From assembly GCF_005490785.1 (NCBI RefSeq), contig NZ_CP027295.1:620001-684000 (forward strand): a stretch of DNA of 64,000 nt, read 5' to 3'. Below, one piece after another: positions 13,963 through 22,266 of the stretch; position 1 is the stretch's first letter, and each line of letters starts with the position of its first letter. The position numbers and the translations under genes are program-made. The notes below the pieces were generated by a model, which was not told the DNA's origin, made no database searches, and saw nothing but the letters and a program-made list of their open reading frames with translations. The DNA is from Brachybacterium sp. SGAir0954 (lineage in GTDB: Bacteria; Actinomycetota; Actinomycetes; Actinomycetales; Dermabacteraceae).

Positions 13963-15072
13963 ATGAATCCCCTGTACCCCATCGAGTGGGCCGTCGCATG
14001 GATCATGGTGAAGTTCCATGCGCTCCTGGGCCTCGTCATGGACCCGAACTCCGGCTGGACGTGGATGCTCTCCATCGTGGGCCTCACCGTCGTGGTCCGC
14101 GTCATCATCACGCCGCTGTTCATCCGGCAGATCCGCTCCTCCCGCGCGATGCAGGCGGTCTCCCCGCAGCTGCAGGCGCTGCAGAAGCGGTACAAGGGCA
14201 AGACCGACCCGGAGTCCCGCCAGAAGATGGCGACGGAGATGCAGGCGGTCTACAAGGAGGCCGGAGCCTCCCCGCTCTCCTCGTGCCTGCCGCTGCTGCT
14301 GCAGATGCCGATCTTCTTCGCCCTGTTCCGCGTGCTCTTCTACAAGCTGCCCGAGGCGGCCGGCGGCGCGGCCTTCGGCCCGCTCACCGTGGACCTCGCG
14401 AAGAGCGCCTACCACGCGACCCTGCTGGGCAGCACGACCATCGCGGACAGCTTCCTCAAGACCGGTGACGGCGGCATCACGTCGAAGATCGTCGCCGGCG
14501 TCATCATCGCGCTCATGTGTCTGACGACCTTCATCACCCAGAAGGAGCTGACCATGCGCAACATGCCCCCGTCGGCCCTCGAGGGCCCGATGGCGAGCAC
14601 GCAGAAGATGATGATGTACATGCTCCCGTTCATCTACGTGATCACGGGACCGGGCATGCCGATCGGTGTGCTCATGTACTGGCTCACCACGAGCCTGTGG
14701 ACCCTGGCCCAGCAGCTCATCGTGGTCCTCACCTACCCCACCCCGGGCTCCCCGGCGGAGGCCTCGCGCCACCGCCGCATCAACGACAAGCGCGAGCGCA
14801 AGGGCCTCGAGCCCCTCGACTTCACGCCGAAGAAGCCGGCCGTGGTCGTCGAGGAGGAGTCCGCGCCGATCCGCGTGCAGCCCAAGAAGGCCGCCGGCGG
14901 CAAGAAGCTCTCCGACCAGGAGCGCCTCGAGCAGGCCCGCGCCGCCCGCGAGAAGGCGCAGGCGGACCGCCGCGCCGCGCAGGAGGCGAAGGCCGCCGAG
15001 GAGAAGGACAAGCCCTCCTCCGGCTCCGCGCTCTCGAAGAAGAACCAGGGCGGCAAGAAGCGCCGCAAGTGA
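13963..15072 (+). CDS. yidC: Membrane protein insertase YidC/Oxa1
   Basis: This Gram-positive-type YidC of 369 residues lacks the large periplasmic domain of the E. coli protein. It has hydrophobic segments at WMLSIVGLTVVVRVIITPLF (the conserved arginine lies in the inner groove), CLPLLLQMPIFFALFRVLFY, IVAGVIIALMCLTTFI and MYMLPFIYVITGPGMPIGVL. The last ~100 residues form a strongly basic Lys/Arg/Ala tail (ending KNQGGKKRRK) that probably contacts ribosomes. It acts with or without SecYEG. Confidence 0.95.
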   Translation: MNPLYPIEWAVAWIMVKFHALLGLVMDPNSGWTWMLSIVGLTVVVRVIITPLFIRQIRSSRAMQAVSPQLQALQKRYKGKTDPESRQKMATEMQAVYKEAGASPLSSCLPLLLQMPIFFALFRVLFYKLPEAAGGAAFGPLTVDLAKSAYHATLLGSTTIADSFLKTGDGGITSKIVAGVIIALMCLTTFITQKELTMRNMPPSALEGPMASTQKMMMYMLPFIYVITGPGMPIGVLMYWLTTSLWTLAQQLIVVLTYPTPGSPAEASRHRRINDKRERKGLEPLDFTPKKPAVVVEEESAPIRVQPKKAAGGKKLSDQERLEQARAAREKAQADRRAAQEAKAAEEKDKPSSGSALSKKNQGGKKRRK

Positions 15073-15150
15073 CCTCCGACGGCGGGAGCACCGGTGCTCC
15101 CGCCGTCGACCGCACCGCCTCCCCGCATCCCGATCATCACGGAGATCCCC

Positions 15151-15804
15151 ATGACTGACACCACCGTCGACCCGACCCCGGGCGAGGACCGCACCGACGT
15201 CGAGAGCTCTGCCGTCGAGAGCGCCGCCGCCCCGACCCCCGCGGCCGCGACCCCCTCGGCTCTCTCGGCTGAGGGGGCCGAGGTCGAGCATCCCGAGTCC
15301 GCCGTCACCGAGGAGGAGCCGCGCGAGAGCGCGGAGGAGCGCATGCGCCGTCTCGAGGAGGAGGGCGACATCGCCGCCGACTACCTCGAGGAGCTGCTCG
15401 ACATCGCGGACCTCGACGGCGACATCGACATCGACGTGGACGGCGACCGGGCCTCGGTCGAGATCGCCGGCGCCGAGCGCCTCGCGAAGCTCAACCGCCC
15501 GCGCGGCGAGCTCCTGGATGCGCTGCAGGAGCTGACCCGCCTCGCGGTGCAGACCCGCACCGGGAACCGCTCGCGCCTCATGCTCGACATCGGCGGCTTC
15601 CGCGCCGAGCACAAGGGCGACCTCGAGCAGCTCGCCGAGGACGCCGTGGAGCAGGCGCGCACGGGCGGGGAGCCGGTGCCGCTGCGCCCGATGAACCCCT
15701 TCGAGCGCAAGGTGGTCCATGACGTCGCGAAGGGCGCGGGGCTGCGCTCCGAATCCGACGGCGACGGCAAGAACCGTCACGTCGTGATCTATCCGGCGTC
15801 CTGA
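15151..15804 (+). CDS. jag: Jag/KhpB-type R3H RNA-binding protein
   Basis: The 217-residue protein has an acidic, disordered N-terminus (to about residue 60), a KH-like middle region (LLDIADLDGDIDIDVDGDRA, ending LMLDIGGFRAEHKGDLEQL) and a C-terminal R3H domain (PMNPFERKVVHDVAKGAG). The ATG at 15151 is preceded by ACGGAG. The family binds RNA and affects cell-envelope genes in Gram-positives. It lies between yidC and rsmG as usual. Confidence 0.92.
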   Translation: MTDTTVDPTPGEDRTDVESSAVESAAAPTPAAATPSALSAEGAEVEHPESAVTEEEPRESAEERMRRLEEEGDIAADYLEELLDIADLDGDIDIDVDGDRASVEIAGAERLAKLNRPRGELLDALQELTRLAVQTRTGNRSRLMLDIGGFRAEHKGDLEQLAEDAVEQARTGGEPVPLRPMNPFERKVVHDVAKGAGLRSESDGDGKNRHVVIYPAS

Positions 15805-15812
15805 GGCCCGTC

Positions 15813-16478
15813 GTGCTGGCGCTTCCCGAGCACCTGCGCGCCCCGGCGGAGCGCCTCTTCGGCGACCGTCTGGAGCTCGCGCAGCGCTTCACCGACCTCC
15901 TCGCCGAGCAGGGCGTGGAGCGCGGCCTCATCGGCCCGCGCGAGGTGGAGCGGCTGTGGGAGCGCCACATCATCAACTGCGCCCTGCTGAGCGACGCGAT
16001 CCCGGAGGACGCCGCCTCCCTCGCCGACGTCGGCTCCGGGGCGGGGCTGCCCGGCGTGGTCATCGCGATCGCCCGCCCCGACCTGCCCGTGACCCTCATC
16101 GAGACGATGCAGCGGCGCGCGACGTGGCTCGAGGAGGTCGACGCCGAGCTGGACCTGGGCCTCGAGGTGGTCCGCGCCCGCGCGGAGGAGCTGCACGGGG
16201 ACCGCGACTTCGCCGTCGTGACCGCCCGGGCGGTCGCGGCGCTCGACAAGCTCGCCAAGTGGACGATGCCGCTCGTGGCCGACGGCGGCTCGCTCATCGC
16301 CATGAAGGGCTCCTCCGCGGAGGACGAGCTCGACGCCGCGCAGAAGGTGCTGCGGCGTCTCGGCGGGGACGAGGGGACCGTGCTCCGCTGCGGGGAGGGG
16401 GAGGTCGACCTTCCCACTACAGTGGTCCACGTGCGCCGCCGCGCACGAGCAACCAGGAAGGGAGACCCCCGTGGCTGA
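15813..16478 (+). CDS. rsmG: 16S rRNA m7G527 methyltransferase RsmG
   Basis: The 221-residue protein has the SAM-binding motif DVGSGAGLPGVVIAIARPD and the family signature of the GidB methyltransferases (ALDKLAKWTMPLVADGGSLI). It methylates G527 of 16S rRNA; loss usually gives low-level streptomycin resistance. It starts at GTG 15813, 8 bp after jag, and overlaps parA by 8 bp. Confidence 0.94.
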   Translation: MLALPEHLRAPAERLFGDRLELAQRFTDLLAEQGVERGLIGPREVERLWERHIINCALLSDAIPEDAASLADVGSGAGLPGVVIAIARPDLPVTLIETMQRRATWLEEVDAELDLGLEVVRARAEELHGDRDFAVVTARAVAALDKLAKWTMPLVADGGSLIAMKGSSAEDELDAAQKVLRRLGGDEGTVLRCGEGEVDLPTTVVHVRRRARATRKGDPRG

Positions 16479-17394
16479 TCGGCCAGGCGACGCCTCCGCG
16501 ACCGGGGGCGCCCTCGACGACACCCCGCTCATGCGGGAGCTGACGCGGGACCATGCCCGGCGCCGGGAGCTCGAGAAGGCGGCCTTCTCCGCTCCGGAGA
16601 CGACCCGCATCATCACCGTCGCGAACCAGAAGGGCGGCGTGGGGAAGACCTCCACGACCGTGAACCTGGCGGCGGCGCTCGCGATGGGCGGCCTGCACGT
16701 GCTCGTGATCGACGCGGACCCGCAGGGCAACGCCTCGACCGCCCTCGGCATCGCGCACCACGCCGAGGTGCCGAGCATGTACGAGGTGCTCGTGGACTCC
16801 GCCCCCATCGCTGACGTCGTCCAGGACGTGCCGGACATGCCGCGCCTGCAGTGCGCCCCCGCGACGATCAACCTCTCCGGTGCGGAGATCGAGCTGGTCT
16901 CGCTCGTGGCCCGGGAGAACCGCCTGCGGAACGCCATCCGTGACTTCCTCGCGCACCGCGGGGAGGAGGGTCTGCCGCGGCTGGACTACGTGCTCGTGGA
17001 CTGCCCGCCCTCGCTGGGCCTGCTGACGGTCAACGCCCTGGTCGCGGCCCGAGAGGTGCTCATCCCGATCCAGGCGGAGTACTACGCCCTCGAGGGGCTC
17101 ACGCTGCTGCTGAACAACATCGATCTGATCCGGCAGCACCTGAACCCGGATCTGCAGGTCTCCTCGATCCTCATGACGATGTACGACGCCCGGACGCGGC
17201 TCGCCGCGCAGGTCGCCGCGGAGGTGCGGGAGCACTTCCCCGAGCAGACCCTCGTCACGACGATCCCGCGCTCGGTGCGGATCTCGGAGGCGCCGAGCTA
17301 CGGGCAGACGGTCCTCACGTACGATCCCGGGTCGAGCGGGGCCCTGGCCTACCGGGCCGCGGCGCACGAGATCACCGTCCGTCCCGCCCCGTGA
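16471..17394 (+). CDS. parA: Chromosome partitioning ATPase ParA
   Basis: The 307-residue ParA/Soj ATPase has the deviant Walker A KGGVGKT (residues 54-60), the A' region VLIDADPQGNAS and the Walker B-like YVLVDCPPSLGLL. It moves ParB-parS complexes over the nucleoid. The first ~45 residues are an N-terminal extension rich in charged residues, containing MRELTRDHARRRELEKA. It starts with GTG inside the end of rsmG, and parB follows after 91 bp. Confidence 0.95.
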   Translation: MADRPGDASATGGALDDTPLMRELTRDHARRRELEKAAFSAPETTRIITVANQKGGVGKTSTTVNLAAALAMGGLHVLVIDADPQGNASTALGIAHHAEVPSMYEVLVDSAPIADVVQDVPDMPRLQCAPATINLSGAEIELVSLVARENRLRNAIRDFLAHRGEEGLPRLDYVLVDCPPSLGLLTVNALVAAREVLIPIQAEYYALEGLTLLLNNIDLIRQHLNPDLQVSSILMTMYDARTRLAAQVAAEVREHFPEQTLVTTIPRSVRISEAPSYGQTVLTYDPGSSGALAYRAAAHEITVRPAP

Positions 17395-17485
17395 CACCCC
17401 TCTTCCCGTCCGCCGTTCGGCCGTCCCCTGCGGACCGGGATCGACTTCGGCCCATGCACGTTTGCTTCTCGGAAGGACCACGGAG

Positions 17486-19351
17486 ATGACGCAGAAACGA
17501 GGACTCGGACGCGGACTCGGCGCCCTGATCCCCGGCGCGGGATCGGCACCGGCGACCACGCCGACCCCGGAGCTGCGCACCCGCACGCCCCGCACCGATT
17601 CCCCGAGTGAGCGCGTTGCGTCGGAGCGCCCCGTGGACATGTTCTTCAGCGGCGACCGCGTGGGCGAGGACGATGCCGCATCCCGTGGGCGCAGCAACCC
17701 CCGTGACCTCGCCGGCGACATGGCCAAGGCCGCCGCCGAGCGCCGCGGCCGGGGCACGCGCACCGCCTCCCGCGCCGCTGCGGAGGAGGAGAAGGCGCCG
17801 AGCACCCGCCGCCGCAGCTCCTCCACGAGCGCGCCGGCGAAGAGCTCCCCCGCGAAGAAGAGCACCCCGGCGAAGAAGAGCGCCGCCGCGTCCTCGGCAT
17901 CGAAGTCCACCTCCTCGAAGGCGTCCTCGTCGACGACCACCAGCTCGAAGCCGGCTGCTGCGAAGAGCTCCTCCTCGAAGGCCGCGGCATCGACGTCGGC
18001 CACCTCGAAGCAGGCCACCTCGAAGGCGACGCCGTCGAAGGCCGCTGCCTCGACGAGCACGGCCTCGAAGGAGAACTCGGCGTCGACGGCCGCTCCCTCG
18101 ACGGCCGCCGCCGAGAAGCCCTCGTCGTCCTCGAAGGTCGCCGGGTCCACGTCAGCCGATGAGTCCTCGACGCCCTCCGCGTCCACGACGGCTGCGGAGA
18201 CCCCGGCGAGCACAGCCCCGGCGCCCGCCGCCGAGAGCGCCCCGTCGGCCCCGGTCGAGCCGACCACCCGGGTGACCGCTCCCCCGGAGGAGGAGAGAGC
18301 TCCGGAGGTGTCGACGGCGGAGAGCACCGAGGCCCCGGCGGCGGAGGAGGCCCTCTCCTCGCCCGCCGAGTCGAGCCCCGTGGTCGACGTGCAGCCGGTC
18401 GATCTGACGCCCGCCCAGGCCCGCGCCGCGGCGTCGGGGACCGAGGAGATCGAGGAGCCCGTCGCGCCGGAGGAGCCGTCCACGGCCGAGGAGCCCGTCT
18501 CTTCCGCCACGGACGACAACAGCCTGCTCCCCGTGCCCGGGGCGGAGTTCGCCGAGATCCCGATCCACGAGATCCGGGAGAACCCTCGGAACCCCCGTAC
18601 GCTCTTCGACGACGATGAGCTCGATGAGCTCGCCTTCTCCGTGCGCCACGTCGGCGTGCTGCAGCCCGTCGTCGTCCGGCCGATCCCGGTCACCGAGGAC
18701 GGCGAGTCCTTCGAGCTCGTCATGGGCGAGCGCCGTTGGCGCGCCGCCCGCCGTGCCGGCCTCCCCTCGATCCCGGCGATCATCCGGGAGACGAGCGACG
18801 ACGACCTCCTGCGGGACGCGCTGCTCGAGAACCTCCATCGGTCCCAGCTGAACCCGCTCGAGGAGGCCGCCGCATACCAGCAGCTGCTCGACGACTTCGG
18901 CTGCACGCAGGACGAGCTCGGCGAGCGGATCGGTCGCTCGCGGCCCCAGATCACCAACACCCTGCGGCTGCTGCGCCTCCCCGCGCTCGTCCAGCGCCGG
19001 CTCGCGAGCGGTGCCCTGAGCGCCGGTCACGCCCGTGCCCTGCTCTCCCTGGACGATCCCTCGCTCATGGAGGAGCTCGCGCAGCGCATCGTCTCGGAGG
19101 GGCTCTCCGTGCGCGCCGTGGAGCGTCTGGTGGCCCGTGGTGGGCAGCAGGCCCCCGCACGCACCGTGCGCCGCTCCAGCTACGATCCGCACGTCGTGGA
19201 CCTCACCAGCCGGCTCTCCAACCGCCTGGAGACCCAGGTGCGCATCGACGTGGGCAAGCGCAAGGGCAAGATCACCCTGGAGTTCACCAACCTCGAGGAT
19301 CTCGAGCGCCTGGTGGAGACCATGGGGCTCGAGACCTCCGTGGAGGACTGA
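17486..19351 (+). CDS. parB: Chromosome partitioning protein ParB with very long disordered N-terminal half
   Basis: The 621-residue ParB begins with the usual ParA-contact peptide MTQKRGLGRGLGALIPGAG. The conserved ParB core begins only at about residue 354 (FAEIPIHEIRENPRNPR), with the CTP-site motifs GERRWRAARRAG and ENLHRSQLNPLEEA, a helix-turn-helix (TQDELGERIGRSRPQITN) and the C-terminal dimer domain. Between lie ~330 residues of low-complexity sequence: first Lys/Ser/Ala/Thr-rich (AKKSTPAKKSAAAS-type repeats resembling histone H1 tails), then acidic Glu/Pro/Ala-rich. Typical ParB is 300-400 residues. The ATG at 17486 follows GGAAGG and GGAG. A parS array follows the gene. Confidence 0.95.
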   Translation: MTQKRGLGRGLGALIPGAGSAPATTPTPELRTRTPRTDSPSERVASERPVDMFFSGDRVGEDDAASRGRSNPRDLAGDMAKAAAERRGRGTRTASRAAAEEEKAPSTRRRSSSTSAPAKSSPAKKSTPAKKSAAASSASKSTSSKASSSTTTSSKPAAAKSSSSKAAASTSATSKQATSKATPSKAAASTSTASKENSASTAAPSTAAAEKPSSSSKVAGSTSADESSTPSASTTAAETPASTAPAPAAESAPSAPVEPTTRVTAPPEEERAPEVSTAESTEAPAAEEALSSPAESSPVVDVQPVDLTPAQARAAASGTEEIEEPVAPEEPSTAEEPVSSATDDNSLLPVPGAEFAEIPIHEIRENPRNPRTLFDDDELDELAFSVRHVGVLQPVVVRPIPVTEDGESFELVMGERRWRAARRAGLPSIPAIIRETSDDDLLRDALLENLHRSQLNPLEEAAAYQQLLDDFGCTQDELGERIGRSRPQITNTLRLLRLPALVQRRLASGALSAGHARALLSLDDPSLMEELAQRIVSEGLSVRAVERLVARGGQQAPARTVRRSSYDPHVVDLTSRLSNRLETQVRIDVGKRKGKITLEFTNLEDLERLVETMGLETSVED

Positions 19352-19404
19352 CCCTCCCCGACTGCTCTGCACGTCTCGGAGAACCTGCAGCGACTCTTCG
19401 TGCC

Positions 19405-19436
19405 ACGGGCCCGCACCCACAGGGGTGCGGGCCCGT
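19405..19436 (+). terminator. parB terminator hairpin
   Basis: A 14-bp perfect GC stem (19405-19418 with 19423-19436) with loop ACAG lies 54 nt after the parB stop. Confidence 0.75.
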
Positions 19437-19604
19437 CGCGCATCCCCGGGAGGGGAGAGGGTGACGAGTGTGATGTACCGATACACCCTAGAAGTCCGAT
19501 GTGTACGGTTCACCACCGAGGTAAGTGGTGGAGTCCCCGAGAGCGCCCGTGGGATGCATGCGGCGAGGGCCGGGGTCGGCGCGGGTGAGGTCACTCGCTC
19601 GACG

Positions 19605-19636
19605 TTGTCCACCGATGTGCACAACTCTGTGGATTC
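19605..19636 (-). repeat. DnaA-box cluster left of the parS array
   Basis: TTGTCCACC (19605-19613), TGTGCACAA (19616-19624) and TGTGGATTC (19628-19636). Read on the minus strand the last two are boxes separated by GAG, the same arrangement as at 10830-10850. Confidence 0.6.
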
Positions 19637-19934
19637 GGCCCCCGACCCCGCGATGAGCTCCCCTCGCCGACCGTGAGCTCGGTTCGCGTACCGCATGACT
19701 GCCAGTAGAGAGGAGCGGTGGTGCTCGCGAGTGAGCGACCTGAACGTCAGCCGCCGGGTGGGCGCTCCCGGCCGGTGTCACGTGGGGCCGTGGCGTCTCG
19801 GGGTCGCCGCGGGTGTGGGCACGTCCTTCGGACACACGTTAAACCCCCCCCCAGGAGAGGGATCGGTGGCCGGACAGCACGCCGTTCCGCCCGGCACCTG
19901 TGGTGGGCCCGACATTCTTGCAGGTCACCGGCAT

Positions 19935-21587
19935 GTTCCCCGTGAAACATGAACGGCTTGCCCCGTCGGCATGGGGTCCGAACGAGCTGGGTACACACTC
20001 TTGCTCCATTCGACCCCACCCTCCTTCCCCCGCGAACCGCTCACGTCTGACACAGCGCAGGGTGGGGCCGGCTGCCGAGGGGAGGGTGCGATGGGTGAGT
20101 TTCCCGTGAAACGGAACGGAATGTTGGACCGCGACAGCAGGAGCAGAGGAAGCAATGCCCCCTTTCTCAGAGCTGTTGGCCATGTCGTAGCTCTCTCCCC
20201 TCAACGGCGGTTCGAAGTCGTTCGTGCACGCGCAGGCCAGAACGGCCGGAGAGGACTGCGGGTGTCGAAGCTTCACGTGAAACGCGTGCGGGGGGCCCAC
20301 CGATGGCCCGCAACGCGGCGCCGGCCGACGTGCTCGCTGATCGGCACAGTGCGCCCCCGCCCGATGAGGAGCACGTGAACAGTGATGTGCCCACTCCCCC
20401 CAGACGATGCTCTGCCGCGATGCGACGGCTACCCACGCACGACGCGAGAACCTTGCGCCTCGGCGACGTCGTTTCCCGTGAAACACAGTTGCATCCATAC
20501 ACAGATCGGAGAGTTTCCCGTGAAACTCGCGTCGGTGTAGAGCGGTTCTGTCGCGTTTCCCGTGGAACACAACACGCCCCGCGCACGACGCACCAGCCGT
20601 GACTCGGAGAGGGGGCATCGTCGTCGGTTGCGCATGGGCTCGCCATGATCACGCTGATGTGCAGCGCGGGGGCAGATCGTGAAGGGCTGCGAGTTCGCAG
20701 CATCACGACACGGCGACAACGCGTTAGGCGCCAACCTCGGTGTTTCCCGTGGAACTCGCCCGCCGTTCTGTCTCCCCTGGACGGAGACAGCCACGCATGG
20801 CAATCAGTGGGAGGAGTGGCCAGGTACTTGTTGCCGAGACATCAATGACGGAGGAGTTGGCAGCACCCATGAGGACTCCTGACATCGCCTCTCCTCTTCT
20901 GAAGAGTGTTCACGAGCGTTGATCAACAAAGGACGCCTTGTTTCACGGGAAACTCGCCGCAAGGTCGCTCTCTTGCGGGGAGGCGCGAGTCCAGTCCAGG
21001 GAGCGCACACTCGCCTTCCGTGCGTTTCACGTGAAACTTCCGCCCTTTCCCAAAATGCCGTGCTGTGGGAGTCGAGGTCGACGGTACCCGAGGCTGTCGA
21101 TGGAGACACGACTCAGACCACACTCCATGTCGACGGAGTCTTTCGGGAAGCTCACGATGCTGTTCTTCGGCACGCAGGTGGCTCATCGCCGGAGGCCGGC
21201 GACCGACGTTTCACGCGAAACCAGTCCCGGCGCGGGCTCGGAGCGCGGCAGAGGCGCTGTCATTCTCGTCCAGGTCATCTCTGCTGGTGAGCATGCATAT
21301 GGGCTCGGCGTGCCGAGGCCATCGACTGCTGCGGCCAGAGAAGCAGCTCGACGCGCAGAATCGACGTTTCACGGGGAACGGACGTCGGCGCCCGGTCCTT
21401 GATCCGCGCGAGAGAGTAGGACACGACCACCAGCGTCTCTCCCGCGTGCGCACTAAGTGCCCGAGACAGGCCCCCGAGGGTTTCACGGCGAACCATGAGG
21501 ACATGGGACCCCGTCGGGAGGGACAGAGACAACCCCGCTAGACGCGCCAAGCCAAAGCGGAGGCACGGGTCCTGTTTCGCGTGAACC
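19935..21587. repeat. parS: parS array: thirteen ParB-binding-like sites
   Basis: Matches to the 14-bp core GTTTCACGTGAAAC, given as start (matching bases): 19935 (12), 20099 (13), 20270 (13), 20471 (13), 20513 (13), 20555 (12), 20742 (12), 20940 (13), 21024 (14, perfect), 21208 (13), 21366 (12), 21480 (11), 21574 (12). Sites 20471, 20513 and 20555 are exactly 42 bp apart and 20940 to 21024 is 84 bp, multiples of four helical turns. A weaker site (10/14, with CACGTG core) is at 19775. I saw no other such site in the window. Confidence 0.85.
21024..21037. promoter_or_regulatory. parS: Perfect parS site
   Basis: GTTTCACGTGAAAC is the exact palindromic ParB-binding core known from Bacillus and Streptomyces. 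It is the only perfect copy in the array and lies near its middle. Confidence 0.92.
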
Positions 21588-21936
21588 CCGAGAAGAACGA
21601 CATGATGAGTTGTTGTCGTTGATGGGAGAAGTCCTGCCGTGGTGCAGATGACGAGGTGGTGGACCGCAGCTGGACGGACGGCGCGCAGTGTGGAGTGCCG
21701 GGGCGGGAGCGGTCGCGGTCAGCAGATGTCGTGAGCGCGCGACAGCGCTCAGATGTTCGTCGTGGAACCACTCCCCGGCTGCTCCGGCGATGTCCATACT
21801 CCGTTGGGAGATCAGGTAGAGAGGTCGGGGCAGCCGTGAGAGCTCGACGCCGCGCACACACGACATGAGTCGTCGCGACGTCGCGACGATGCGGGGAGAG
21901 TGCTCCGACGCCACTTTTGCACACTGTGGGAAACGG

Positions 21937-22179
21937 TGTGGACAGCGATAGACGCGGTCCCCAAGAGATCCAACCAGATCGGCGGACTATGACCCATACC
22001 ACAGGACCAATTGTTGGGCACCCCTTCCTGGAGATCAGTATCACCGCAGGTCACAGCACGATCAGCCCGACACTCGGGCGATCAGAGTCTCGCTGCTCTC
22101 TCCACACACCAATGTGGATAACTCTGTGGACGGAGCCCGCGAAGGCTGTGGACTTCGATGTGGACAACCATGTGGATGC
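21937..22179 (-). repeat. DnaA-box cluster right of the parS array
   Basis: Boxes written on the plus strand: TGTGGACAG (21937-21945), TGTGGATAA (22113-22121, perfect), TGTGGACGG (22125-22133), TGTGGACTT (22147-22155), TGTGGACAA (22159-22167, perfect) and TGTGGATGC (22171-22179). The last five lie within 67 bp in one orientation, a density comparable to the dnaN-dnaA gap. Confidence 0.7.
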
Positions 22180-22266
22180 GGGGATCGGTGCACGTCATCG
22201 CGGTGAGTCCGGGGCAACTTGACGTGCCCGTCAGCGGCACTTCGTGGACTCCTGTGCAGCGGTTGC

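Larger units (their letters stand above)
19352..22266. other. Gene-free 2.9-kb parB-trx intergenic zone
   Basis: After the parB terminator no open frame here looks like a protein. Frames that stay open repeat FHGK or FHVK peptides, which are just translated parS sites. The DNA is less GC-rich than its neighbours. It holds thirteen parS-like sites (19935-21587), DnaA boxes at both ends and an 8-bp-arm hairpin (20768-20790, CTGTCTCC/GGAGACAG). Transcription converges on it from both sides. It is best read as a centromere region. Confidence 0.75.

Noticed and set aside
19839-20618. A 259-codon minus-strand frame with repeated FHGK
   Set aside because: The repeats are parS sites read as codons; no start signal or family.
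21538-22044. A 168-codon minus-strand frame upstream of the thioredoxin-like gene
   Set aside because: No ribosome site, no domain and atypical composition for a coding region here.
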